From: Syntrophus sp. PtaU1.Bin005
Lineage (GTDB): Bacteria; Desulfobacterota; Syntrophia; Syntrophales; Syntrophaceae
NCBI GenBank assembly: GCA_002067745.1
Contig: MVRU01000001.1
Location: forward strand, 1 to 64,000
DNA length: 64,000 bases
Direction of reading: 5' to 3'
The position numbers were made by a program, and so were the translations under genes. Every line of letters starts with the position of its first letter. Within the stretch, counting starts at the first letter, position 1. Shown here piece by piece: positions 46,575 to 55,304 of the stretch. The notes beneath the pieces are model-generated. The model was given only the letters and a program-made list of their open reading frames with translations. It was not told where the DNA came from and did not search any database.

Positions 46575-48680
46575 ATGAGCCGTACGAAGAAAGAACCGCC
46601 CCCCGGCTGCGGCAGGAGCTATCCCCTCGGCGCCACGGTCTTTCGGGACGGCGTGAACTTCAGCGTCTTTTCCAAAGGGAGTGAGGCGGTACAGTTGCTT
46701 CTCTTCGATTCTGTCGATGCCCCGAAACCATCCCGGGTTATCGAACTGGATCGACGGGCCAATCGCACCTACCACTACTGGCATGTCCTTGTGCCCGGGA
46801 TCTCCGCGGGACAGCTTTATGCCTATCGAGTGACCGGTCCGTTCAACCCGGAGCGGGGGCTTCGCTTTGACCCGGATAAGGTACTGCTCGACCCTTACGG
46901 CAGGTGCATTGACCTTCCAGCCGGTTACAGCCGCACTGCCGCGTGCAAACCTGGGGACAATGCAGCAACGGCCATAAAAAGCGTCGTTGCAGACATCCGT
47001 TCCTATGACTGGGAGGGCGATGCCCCTTTGAGGACACCATTCGCCAAGACGATCATCTACGAGCTGCATGTCGGGGGATTTACAAAGCATCCCAGTTCAG
47101 GGATCGCTTCCGCCAGAAGCGGCACCTACGCGGGACTGGTAGAAAAAATTCCCTATCTGTGTGACCTCGGGGTCTCTGCCGTTGAACTGCTGCCCGTATT
47201 CGCCTTTGACGAGCAGGATGGTCCCCCTGGCTTGTGCAATTACTGGGGTTATTCTCCGATCTCCTTTTTCGCCCCTCATCCTGGTTACAGCTCGCGCCTG
47301 GATCCGTTGGGCGCACTGGACGAGTTCCGGGACATGGTAAAGGCCCTTCACCGCGCCGGGATCGAGGTCCTTCTGGATGTCGTCTACAATCATACCGCCG
47401 AGATTGGAGCCGACGGCCCGACCTTCTGTTTTCGAGGTCTGTCCAACGAAGAGTATTACATCCTTGAATCGGACAAATCCAGGTACAGCGATTATACCGG
47501 TTGCGGCAACACCATGAATACGAATGAGCCTATCTGCCGGCGATTGATTCTAGACAGTCTCCATTACTGGGTTCGCGAGATGCATATCGACGGTTTTCGC
47601 TTCGATCTGGCCTCCATCCTTTCCCGGGACAAAAGCGGCCATCCCATGCCTTCCCCGCCCATTCTCTGGGACATTGAATCCGATCCGATCCTGGCGAATG
47701 TCAAAATGATCGCCGAGGCCTGGGATGCGGCAGGCCTCTATCAGGTGGGCACCTTTATCGGCGACAGTTGGAAAGAGTGGAACGGACGGTTTCGCGACGA
47801 TATTCGGGCCTTCCTGAAGGGCGATAATGGCAGGGTATGGGCTGTCGCACAACGGCTGCTCGGCAGTCCGGATATGTACGGCCACGAAGAACGGGAGCCG
47901 GAACAGAGCATTAATTTCGTCACCTGCCATGACGGCTTTACCCTGAATGATCTCGTTTCCTACAATACCAAGCATAATGAAGGAAACAACCAGCAAAACC
48001 GTGACGGATCGGATGACAACCTCAGCTGGAACTGCGGAGTTGAAGGACCCACCGATGACCCGGAGATTGAACGCCTGAGAAACCGCCAGGTGAAAAATTT
48101 TCTCACCCTTGCCCTCCTGTCGGTCGGTACGCCCATGCTGCTCATGGGCGACGAGATGCGGCGCAGTCAAAACGGAAACAACAATGCCTTCTGTCAGGAC
48201 AACGAAATCAGTTGGATGAACTGGGAACTGGCCATCAAGCATGCAGATATCCATCGTTTTGCGAAAATGCTGATTAACGTGCGCAGGAATCGGGAATTTC
48301 CTACGGAACGGCTGAATATCACGCTGAACGAACTGCTTCACAACCAGCCTGTTTTCTGGCACGGGGTCGGGCTCAATGCGCCGGACTGGGGTTATGAGTC
48401 CCATGCCATCGCGGCAACGGTTACTGTTCCGGGAAACATTCTTTTGCTTTCCATCATGATCAATGCCTATTGGGAAACCCTTTCCTTTGAGATCCCATTC
48501 AGGGGAGATGCTTACGAGCCCTGGAGACGGTGCATCGATACCTATCTGGACGGTCCCGATGATATCCTCACCTGGCCGCAGGCCCTCCCTGTCGAAGGTC
48601 ATACCTATGAAGTGCGGCCCAGGTCGATCGTGCTTCTGATAACCAGAGCCCTTAATCCTGAAACCACCATGACAACATAG
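46575..48680 (+). CDS. glgX: Glycogen debranching enzyme
   Basis: GH13_11 isoamylase-type enzyme, 701 residues, that hydrolyses alpha-1,6 branches of phosphorylase-limited glycogen. N-terminal CBM48-like beta domain (YPLGATVFRDGVNFSVFS), then the barrel with DVVYNHTAE, nucleophile in GFRFDLAS (D344), acid/base in IAEAWDAAGLYQVG (E381) and the third aspartate in CHDGFTL (D453). The family segment DLVSYNTKHNEGN is present. AAGGAGAG precedes the ATG. Next to glgP, 55 bases apart, as in E. coli-type glycogen loci but without the synthesis genes. Confidence 0.96.
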   Translation: MSRTKKEPPPGCGRSYPLGATVFRDGVNFSVFSKGSEAVQLLLFDSVDAPKPSRVIELDRRANRTYHYWHVLVPGISAGQLYAYRVTGPFNPERGLRFDPDKVLLDPYGRCIDLPAGYSRTAACKPGDNAATAIKSVVADIRSYDWEGDAPLRTPFAKTIIYELHVGGFTKHPSSGIASARSGTYAGLVEKIPYLCDLGVSAVELLPVFAFDEQDGPPGLCNYWGYSPISFFAPHPGYSSRLDPLGALDEFRDMVKALHRAGIEVLLDVVYNHTAEIGADGPTFCFRGLSNEEYYILESDKSRYSDYTGCGNTMNTNEPICRRLILDSLHYWVREMHIDGFRFDLASILSRDKSGHPMPSPPILWDIESDPILANVKMIAEAWDAAGLYQVGTFIGDSWKEWNGRFRDDIRAFLKGDNGRVWAVAQRLLGSPDMYGHEEREPEQSINFVTCHDGFTLNDLVSYNTKHNEGNNQQNRDGSDDNLSWNCGVEGPTDDPEIERLRNRQVKNFLTLALLSVGTPMLLMGDEMRRSQNGNNNAFCQDNEISWMNWELAIKHADIHRFAKMLINVRRNREFPTERLNITLNELLHNQPVFWHGVGLNAPDWGYESHAIAATVTVPGNILLLSIMINAYWETLSFEIPFRGDAYEPWRRCIDTYLDGPDDILTWPQALPVEGHTYEVRPRSIVLLITRALNPETTMTT

Positions 48681-48695
48681 AAAAAGAGGGAGTTT

Positions 48696-49739
48696 ATGCC
48701 AGTAGCCAGCTATGAGATTTTTTGTGAAATGCTCGAAAGGGCCCGGAAGAATTCCTTCGCTTATCCCGCCATCAACGTGACCTCGCTGACCACGGCCAAT
48801 GCGGTTCTGAAAGGCCTTGCCGAGTGCGGAAGTGACGGAATCATCCAGGTTTCCACGGGCGGAGCCGCCTTTGCCTCGGGTTCCGCTGTGAAGGACATGG
48901 CCCTCGGTGCCATCTCGATTGCCGAACATGTGCACCGAGTCGCGGATCGCTATCCCATTTATGTGGCCTTGAATACGGACCACTGCACGGCGGGCAATCT
49001 CGATAAATTCGTGATCCCCCTGGTAGAGGAGACCGAAAAAAGGCGTGCAGCGGGAAAACCCAATCTCTTCACCGCTCATATGTTCGATGGAAGCGCCCTT
49101 CCTCTGAAAGAAAATCTGGATATTGCGGTGAAACTCCTCGACCGTTTCCGGAAGAGTGACCTGGTTCTCGAAATCGAAGCGGGGGTCGTGGGCGGAGAGG
49201 AGGATGGAATCAAGGCCAGCGCCGATGCCAAGCTGTATACCACTCCGGAGGACACCCTCGAGGTCGCCCGCCGGTTGAATGCGATTACCGGTGCACGGTA
49301 CCTGCTCGCGGCAACCTTCGGCAATGTTCACGGCGTCTATAAGCCGGGACATGTTCAATTGAAACCTTCCATTCTGAAGGATTGCCAGGACGCGGTTGTA
49401 AAGGCCTACGGCGAGGAGGCCCGTTTCTATCTGGTCTTCCACGGCGGCTCGGGATCGACGATCGAGGATATTCATGCCGCCCTCAATTACGGGGTCGTCA
49501 AGATGAACATCGATACGGACACGCAGTATGCCTATACGCGCGCCATCGCCGATCACCTGTTCCGGAATTACAGCGGCGCCCTGAAAGTGGACGGCGAGGT
49601 GGGCGATAAGAAAGTCTACGACCCGCGGGCCTACCTGGCCATGGCCGAAGACGCCATGGCGAAGCGGGTCAAGGAGGCGGTTACGCAACTTCGGAGTGTC
49701 GGTACGACGCTGATGAAAAAAGACCCTTCCCAGGGTTGA
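48696..49739 (+). CDS. fba: Class II fructose-bisphosphate aldolase
   Basis: 347 residues, zinc-dependent class II aldolase. Splits fructose-1,6-bisphosphate into the two triose phosphates. Metal and catalytic elements: ALNTDHCTAG, AHMFDGSALPLKEN, LEIEAGVVGGEEDG, AATFGNVHGVYKPG, FHGGSGSTIEDI and the nucleotide-like NIDTDTQYAYT. This is the IIA/long-form pattern. It starts 16 bases after glgX. Many deltaproteobacteria run gluconeogenesis with a different aldolase, so this copy may serve breakdown; that needs the rest of the genome. Confidence 0.95.
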   Translation: MPVASYEIFCEMLERARKNSFAYPAINVTSLTTANAVLKGLAECGSDGIIQVSTGGAAFASGSAVKDMALGAISIAEHVHRVADRYPIYVALNTDHCTAGNLDKFVIPLVEETEKRRAAGKPNLFTAHMFDGSALPLKENLDIAVKLLDRFRKSDLVLEIEAGVVGGEEDGIKASADAKLYTTPEDTLEVARRLNAITGARYLLAATFGNVHGVYKPGHVQLKPSILKDCQDAVVKAYGEEARFYLVFHGGSGSTIEDIHAALNYGVVKMNIDTDTQYAYTRAIADHLFRNYSGALKVDGEVGDKKVYDPRAYLAMAEDAMAKRVKEAVTQLRSVGTTLMKKDPSQG

Positions 49740-49760
49740 AAGTGACGACAGGAGGTCCGG

Positions 49761-51047
49761 ATGGAGAATTATGAGCTCGATTTTTCGATAGAGCGGCTGG
49801 GAGAGTGCCGCATCCCTTCCCCGGTGCGGGGAATCCGATTTATGGACGATGATGGGCATGTCCTTTATTTTTCGCGTTTTGAAGAGATGAACCCATGGCT
49901 TGAAAAAGGAATCCGTCCGCCCGCGATGGAAACCGCCGGGCCAAGGGAAAAGATCTTTTTCGACCCGTCGCAAATTGCCTGCGGCATTGTGACCTGCGGC
50001 GGGGTATGTCCCGGTCTCAACGACGTGATCCGTTCGATTGTGCTGAGTCTTCATCATCATTACGGTGTGCGGAAAGTATACGGGTTCCGGTACGGGTACG
50101 AAGGCCTCGTGAGTCGGCATGGGCACGCGCCGCTCGAACTGACATCGGATTCGGTCGCCAGGATCCATGAAATCGGCGGAACGATCCTGGGTACGTCCCG
50201 GGGGCCGCAGGACGCCTCCGAGATGGTTTCCACCCTTGAGGACCTCAAAATCGGCATTCTCTTTACCGTCGGAGGAGACGGGACGCAGCGGGGGGCACAG
50301 AAGATCTCCGAAGAAGCGGCCCGGCGGGGTCTTCCGATCAGCGTCATCGGCATTCCAAAGACGATCGACAACGATATTTCCTATATCCAGACGACCTTCG
50401 GGTTCGAAACGGCGGTTGCCGAGGCGCGCCGGGCAACCTACGCCGCCACCACCGAAGCGGATGCGGCGCGGAACAGCATCGGCCTTGTAAAGCTCATGGG
50501 CCGCGATTCTGGGTTTATCGCCGCGTATTCAGTCCTTGTGAACAGTCACGTGAACTTCTGCCTTGTGCCGGAAGTGCCCTTTTCTCTCGAGGGTTTTTGC
50601 GAAGCCCTGAGACAGCGCCTGGAACGGAAGGGCCATGCCGTGATCGTTGTTGCCGAGGGGGCCGGTCAGGGCCTGATGGAGAAGACGGCGGAGCGGGACG
50701 CCTCGGGAAACGTCAAATACGGGGACATCGGCGTTTTTCTCCGGGATGCCATCAAGGGCTATTTCAAGCAATCCAACCTGGAGGTCAATCTCAAGTACAT
50801 CGATCCCAGTTACATCATCCGGAGTATGCCGGCAAATCCCCGTGATGCGGCTTTCTGCCTTCTCCTCGGTCAGAGTGCCGTCCATGCCGGAATGAGCGGG
50901 CGGACCAACATGGTGGTGAGCTACTGGAACCAGCAGTTCACCCATGTGCCCATCAAACTGGCCGTGTCGCAGCGCAAGAAGATAGACACGCGGGGCATGC
51001 TTTGGAACAGTGTGATGGCCGTGACTCGACAGCCCGACATGATGTGA
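49761..51047 (+). CDS. pfk: 6-phosphofructokinase
   Basis: 428 residues, longer than the 320-residue E. coli enzyme and like the TP0108/plant-type group. GGVCPGLNDVIR near the start, then GGDGTQRGAQK (G171-T175) and the catalytic PKTIDNDI (K200-D203), and AEGAGQGLM late. Glycine rather than aspartate at the third motif position (GGDG) argues for ATP as donor; the lysine at 200 is seen in plant-like ATP enzymes. Pyrophosphate use cannot be fully excluded from sequence. It lies 22 bases after fba and is part of the same transcript. Confidence 0.93.
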   Translation: MENYELDFSIERLGECRIPSPVRGIRFMDDDGHVLYFSRFEEMNPWLEKGIRPPAMETAGPREKIFFDPSQIACGIVTCGGVCPGLNDVIRSIVLSLHHHYGVRKVYGFRYGYEGLVSRHGHAPLELTSDSVARIHEIGGTILGTSRGPQDASEMVSTLEDLKIGILFTVGGDGTQRGAQKISEEAARRGLPISVIGIPKTIDNDISYIQTTFGFETAVAEARRATYAATTEADAARNSIGLVKLMGRDSGFIAAYSVLVNSHVNFCLVPEVPFSLEGFCEALRQRLERKGHAVIVVAEGAGQGLMEKTAERDASGNVKYGDIGVFLRDAIKGYFKQSNLEVNLKYIDPSYIIRSMPANPRDAAFCLLLGQSAVHAGMSGRTNMVVSYWNQQFTHVPIKLAVSQRKKIDTRGMLWNSVMAVTRQPDMM

Positions 51048-51132
51048 GGAAGGGAGAAGAAGACCCGCCGAGAGGGTGGAAGGGCCGTACGGCTTTGAAC
51101 AGGAAGATCCTTACCGGAAAAGGAGAAAAAAG

Positions 51133-52335
51133 ATGAAAGACAAGAGGTTCATACAACAGGTCGTTTGGCTGCTTGTACTCCTGCTGACATGGCCGGTCAG
51201 CGGATGGGCTCAGGCATCCGGAGCTTCGCCGGGATACAAGCAGGGAGAGCTGGAGCAGATCCTGGCGCCCATTGCCCTCCATCCCGATTCGCTCCTCACT
51301 CAGATCCTCATGGCCTCTACATACCCCCTTGAAATCGTCGAGGCGGACCGGTTCGCAAAGGCAAATGCAACTCTGAAAGGCGACTCCCTGACCCGTGCCC
51401 TGGAACAGAAAAACTGGGACCCCAGTGTGAAGTCCCTGGTCAACTTTCCCCAGGTTCTGTCGATGATGAGTGAGAAGCTCGAGTGGACGCAGAAACTGGG
51501 CGACGCCTTCCTTTCCCAGCAGAAGGATGTGATGGCGACGATCCAGAAACTTCGAGCGCAGGCACAGGCGTCGGGCAATCTCAAAACGACCGGTGAGCAG
51601 GTCGTCAAGACCCAGCAGGAAGTCATCATCATAGAGCCTGCCAGCCCGCAGGTCGTCTATGTGCCGGCTTATAACCCGACCGTCGTGTATGGAACCTGGG
51701 CGTACCCGTCCTACCCGCCATACCCCGTCTATCCCCCGGGATATGTTGCCACAACGGCCGCCTTTTCCTTCATGGCCGGCGCTGCCGTCGGCGCTGCCTG
51801 GGGTTATGCGTGGGGCCATTCAGACTGGCACGGGGGAGATGTGGATATCGACGTCAATCGGAATGCCAACATCAACCGCAACATTGATCGAAGCAAATAT
51901 CAGAACCAGATGACGGGCGGCAAGGGGAGCCAGGGAAAATGGCAGCATAACCCGGCCCATCGCAAGGGGGTTTCTTATCGAGACCAGAACACGAGGCAGA
52001 AATACGGTCAATCAAGGCCGGGTGTCGACAGCAGGCAAGATTTCAGAGGGCGGACGCCCGATACAAGCGGCAGATCAGGTGCAGCCAGACAGGACCTCTC
52101 AGGCAAGGGCTCCGGTGGGCGGGGAGCCCAGCCAACGCAGCAGCCCAGGTCTTCGAACGCCTTTGAAGGGGTGAATCGGGGTGGAAGCGAGGCCAGAGCG
52201 GACAGTGCTCGTGGAAGCTCCAGTCGTCAGAGTATGTCCGCCTCTCGAAGCGGCGGTGGAGGGGGATTCTCCGGTGGGCGCAGCGGCGGGGGTTTCTCCG
52301 GTGGCCGCGGTGGCGGTCGTGGCGGTCGAAGGTAA
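51133..52335 (+). CDS. DUF3300 exported protein
   Basis: 400 residues from ATG 51133 (AGGAG upstream). Signal peptide 1 to about 26 (VVWLLVLLLTWPVSGWAQA). The DUF3300 body is clear: LEQILAPIALHPDSLLTQILMASTYPLEIVEADRF, NWDPSVKSLVNFPQVLSMM and QVVYVPAYNPTVVYGTWAYP. A tyrosine/proline-rich stretch, a glycine-rich hydrophobic segment, and a long arginine/glycine/serine tail (RSGGGFSGGRGGGRGGRR) follow. Function unknown; usually envelope-associated and often next to DUF2950, as here. Its place between phosphofructokinase and pyruvate kinase is unexpected. Confidence 0.9.
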   Translation: MKDKRFIQQVVWLLVLLLTWPVSGWAQASGASPGYKQGELEQILAPIALHPDSLLTQILMASTYPLEIVEADRFAKANATLKGDSLTRALEQKNWDPSVKSLVNFPQVLSMMSEKLEWTQKLGDAFLSQQKDVMATIQKLRAQAQASGNLKTTGEQVVKTQQEVIIIEPASPQVVYVPAYNPTVVYGTWAYPSYPPYPVYPPGYVATTAAFSFMAGAAVGAAWGYAWGHSDWHGGDVDIDVNRNANINRNIDRSKYQNQMTGGKGSQGKWQHNPAHRKGVSYRDQNTRQKYGQSRPGVDSRQDFRGRTPDTSGRSGAARQDLSGKGSGGRGAQPTQQPRSSNAFEGVNRGGSEARADSARGSSSRQSMSASRSGGGGGFSGGRSGGGFSGGRGGGRGGRR

Positions 52336-52367
52336 GAAAAACCCACGATGAGAAGGAGGAAAAGAGT

Positions 52368-53402
52368 ATGTTGAATACTTTCTCGAAAATAAGAAGTTCT
52401 TTCTGCCGGTATTTTGTTGTGGCGGTCCTCACGGTTCTGCTGGCGCTCTCTGCGGGTTTTTCATCTGCGGATGCAGCCGTTAAAGGGGGTCAGAAAAGGA
52501 CCTATCCTTCGCCGGAGGCTGCAGTCAAGGCGCTGGTCGATGCCGTAAAATCTCAGGATAGAAAGCAAATGACCCTGGTTCTTGGTCCGGAGGCCCACGC
52601 GATCCTCTTGTCCGGGGATGAAATCGCGGACAGGGAGGCCCTCGAAAACTTTGCCCAAAGATATGAAGAGAAGAACAGGATCGAGAGGGAGGGGGAATTC
52701 AAAGCCGTTCTCCTGGTGGGCCAAAAGGATTGGCCTTTGCCGATCCCGATTGTGAAGAAGGGGCAGGGATGGCTGTTCGATACGAAAAAAGGAAAAGAGG
52801 AGGTCCTGAACCGGAGGATCGGCAGAAATGAACTGGCGGTCATCAAGGTCTGCGAAGCCTATGTCGATGCCCAGCAGGAATATGCAGATATGCAAAGTGA
52901 AGAAGGGGGACTGGCAAGGTATGCCCGGAAGTTCTGGAGCACCCCCGGGAAGAGGGACGGCCTGTACTGGGAAACAAAGGAAGGCGAAAAGCCGAGCCCC
53001 TTCGGTCCCTTTGCCGCGAAGGCAAAGACAGAGGGCTACGTGAAAAAGTCCTCTTCCGATCATCCCCAGCCCTACTACGGTTATTTCTACAGGATACTGC
53101 AGGGGCAGGGATCGTCTGCGAAGGGGGGGGCATTCGATTATGTGGTCAATGGAGACATGATCGGGGGATTTGCCCTGGTTGCCTATCCCGCGCGGTATGG
53201 AAATTCCGGGATCATGACCTTTATCGTGAACCAGGATGGGGTTGTGTATCAGAAGAACCTTGGGAAAGACACGGCGAAAAGAGCCCGCGCGATGAATCTT
53301 TTCAATCCGGATAAGACCTGGAAGAAGGTGGAAACGGACGGAGAGGGAAGCCCGGCAGGAACGGATTCCGGCTGTCCCGGTGAACAGGGGGGAAAAGAAT
53401 GA
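52368..53402 (+). CDS. DUF2950 exported protein
   Basis: 344 residues with a signal peptide (about 1-36, LTVLLALSAGFSSADA). DUF2950 features: FPSPEAAVKALVDAVKSQD-like start (YPSPEAAVKALVDAV), GWLFDTKKGKEEVLNRRIGRNEL, an ARKFWSTPGKRDGLYW segment, the conserved QPYYGYFYRILQGQG, and GGFALVAYPARYGNSGIMTFIVN. It is periplasmic and of unknown function; the last 20 residues are poorly ordered. It follows DUF3300 by 33 bases, the usual pairing, and overlaps pyk by 4 bases. Confidence 0.9.
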   Translation: MLNTFSKIRSSFCRYFVVAVLTVLLALSAGFSSADAAVKGGQKRTYPSPEAAVKALVDAVKSQDRKQMTLVLGPEAHAILLSGDEIADREALENFAQRYEEKNRIEREGEFKAVLLVGQKDWPLPIPIVKKGQGWLFDTKKGKEEVLNRRIGRNELAVIKVCEAYVDAQQEYADMQSEEGGLARYARKFWSTPGKRDGLYWETKEGEKPSPFGPFAAKAKTEGYVKKSSSDHPQPYYGYFYRILQGQGSSAKGGAFDYVVNGDMIGGFALVAYPARYGNSGIMTFIVNQDGVVYQKNLGKDTAKRARAMNLFNPDKTWKKVETDGEGSPAGTDSGCPGEQGGKE

Positions 53403-54826
53403 ACATGGCTTTCCCCAAGACGAAGATCGTCTGCACCATCGGGCCTGCATCTGAGGCGCCCGAAGTGATGAAAGAGATGATCCTGGCGGGAATGAACGTC
53501 GCCCGGCTCAACTTTTCCCATGGCGACTTCGAGGCGCACAAGAAGGTCATTGAGAATCTGCGGACCGTGTCGGCATCGCTGGGATGCAGGATCGCCATTC
53601 TGGCCGACCTCTCCGGCCCGAAGATGAGAATCGGAAAATTCGCGTCCGAGCCGGTCGATCTCAATGCGGGCGATCCGTTCACGCTGACTGTCGACGACAT
53701 TCCCGGCGACAAAAGCCGTGTGTCCGTATCCTTTACCGGTCTGCCGAAGTCCGTGAAGGCAGGAGACATGCTCTTCCTCAATGACGGATACATCCAGCTC
53801 AAAGTTGTCGAATCAAGGGGGAACGATGTCGTCTGCACGGTCATGGTGGGTGGGGAACTCCGCTCCCGCAAGGGGCTCAACCTGCCGGGCATCGATCTCG
53901 GCATCAGCGCGTTCACCGAAAATGATTCCCGGTGTCTGCGCTTTGCCCTCGAAAATGGCGTGGATGCCGTAAGCCAGTCCTTCGTCGAAGGGCCGGCAGA
54001 TGTCGAAGCCGTGCGCCAGGCGGCTGCAGATTTGGGATATGCCCCTTTCATCATCGCAAAGATCGAACGGTCCGGGGCGCTCGACCGCATCGAAGAGATC
54101 ATCGCCGCGTCTGATGGCATCATGATCGCCCGCGGCGACCTGGGGGTTGAAGTCCCGATCGAGCAGATCGCCATCATCCAGAAGCGAATCACGCGTCTTG
54201 CGAACATGCGCGCGAAACCCGTGATCACAGCGACACAGATGCTCGAATCGATGACGGACTACCGTCGCCCTACACGGGCGGAGGCAACGGACGTGGCAAA
54301 CGCAATCCTCGACGGCACGGACTGTGTCATGCTCTCCGGAGAATCCGCCATGGGCAAATATCCTGTGGAAGCCGTCGAGATGCTGGCAAAAATAGCCCTT
54401 TCGGCGGAAGCGCAGCGCCCGATGACCGCGGTCAAAGAGCTGTTCAAAGGCATAGACTTGCGGGAGAGGATTCGCCCGGAGCATCTTATCGCCATCGGCG
54501 TGGAAGCATGCTTCGAATATGTGACGCCGGCGGCCGTCTTTGTCCCGACGAGAAGCGGCGCGACGGCGCGAAGCATCGCCAGATTCCGCCTTCCCGTCTG
54601 GACAGTGGCCGTAAGCTCCGAGGCGTCAACCTGTCAGCAGCTCCTGTTCTCTTCGGGCATCTATCCCGTGTGCGAGGCTCCTCTACCGGAAAACTGGTAC
54701 GCTTATGTTCGAAGACAGACATCCTCACTCGGCCTCAAGGGGAACATCGCCATTCTGACCCAGGGTCCATCCCGGGAGAATGCCGAAGCGAACCACAGCC
54801 TGGAAATTCTTGACCTGACCCTTTGA
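53399..54826 (+). CDS. pyk: Pyruvate kinase
   Basis: 475 residues, the last enzyme of glycolysis. FPKTKIVCTIGPASEAPEVM at the start, ARLNFSHGDFEAHKK (potassium and phosphate site), LADLSGPKMRIG, the signature IIAKIERSGALDRIEEII with the catalytic lysine, MIARGDLGVEV, and TATQMLESM. The C-terminal allosteric domain is complete (TRSGATARSIARFRLPVW). Overlaps DUF2950 by 4 bases and closes the cluster. A stem TTTGAAAG/CTTTCAAA (54822-54852) without a T-run begins at the stop codon. Confidence 0.96.
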   Translation: MNMAFPKTKIVCTIGPASEAPEVMKEMILAGMNVARLNFSHGDFEAHKKVIENLRTVSASLGCRIAILADLSGPKMRIGKFASEPVDLNAGDPFTLTVDDIPGDKSRVSVSFTGLPKSVKAGDMLFLNDGYIQLKVVESRGNDVVCTVMVGGELRSRKGLNLPGIDLGISAFTENDSRCLRFALENGVDAVSQSFVEGPADVEAVRQAAADLGYAPFIIAKIERSGALDRIEEIIAASDGIMIARGDLGVEVPIEQIAIIQKRITRLANMRAKPVITATQMLESMTDYRRPTRAEATDVANAILDGTDCVMLSGESAMGKYPVEAVEMLAKIALSAEAQRPMTAVKELFKGIDLRERIRPEHLIAIGVEACFEYVTPAAVFVPTRSGATARSIARFRLPVWTVAVSSEASTCQQLLFSSGIYPVCEAPLPENWYAYVRRQTSSLGLKGNIAILTQGPSRENAEANHSLEILDLTL

Positions 54827-54958
54827 AAGCCGAAGGAAAAGGGCCTTTCAAAGATTAACGCTTCGTCAGTAAGGGGAGGACCTTCCCATGGGTGGATCCC
54901 TCTCTTGAAAAAAAAACGGGTGGCCGCAGGACCATCAAGACCCAAGGAGGCACACCGT

Positions 54959-55021
54959 ATGATGAACTCATCGCCACGGCTCTTCTCCAACAAGCTGTCC
55001 CCCATGCAATTCAGGCGCTAG
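54959..55021 (+). pseudogene. Truncated reading frame with strong ribosome site
   Basis: 20 codons from ATG 54959 (MMNSSPRLFSNKLSPMQFRR, stop). AAGGAGG lies 8 bases upstream, better than many real genes here. It ends 6 bases before repeat copy 2. It looks like the beginning of a longer gene cut off at the repeat, or a true short peptide. No family recognised. Confidence 0.4.
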
Positions 55022-55027
55022 TCAAAA

Positions 55028-55078
55028 CCTCAATAAGAGGCCTCAATATATTACAGATCCGCAAAATGTTGAGGGAAT
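55028..55078 (+). repeat. Direct repeat, copy 2 (downstream of glycogen cluster)
   Basis: Same element as 43628-43678, 11,400 bases away in the same orientation: core 55041-55078 begins CCTCAATATA and contains CAGATCCGCAAAAT, arms CCTCAA / TTGAGG. The frame reads LNILQIRKMLREFF. Flanks before and after the element are not alike. The 226 bases after it (to the efflux gene start) hold no gene and contain the probable efflux promoter. Confidence 0.7.
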
Positions 55079-55304
55079 TTTTCTGCCACAAGAGAGAAAC
55101 GCTTTTTTACCGTTAAATAAGTTGTTATTTATCAAATACTTACAATTGTTCGACCCTGCTCGATTTCAGGTACGTATTTTGGACTTTATTCCACAGGCGG
55201 GCTGAAAAATTTTAGACCCCTGAGGAAATTGGAACATCGGAACAGAGGTCATATTTGAACACGATAATAAAGGCTATGTCCAGAAGATGAGGAGGAGACC
55301 GGGC

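Noticed and set aside
47550-50168. Open frame of 872 codons on the minus strand
   Set aside because: It runs opposite to glgX, fba and pfk, which all have clear catalytic motifs. The translation shows no known motif, and long antisense frames arise from codon bias in GC-rich genes.
43628-55078. CRISPR array or integrative element with integrase
   Set aside because: Only two repeat copies 11.4 kb apart, and no integrase, transposase or cas gene lies between them; only a direct-repeat bracket is supported.
54892-55116. 74-codon frame spanning repeat copy 2
   Set aside because: It has no ribosome binding site and only continues through the repeat; the shorter frame at 54959 has the better start, so this one is not called as a gene.
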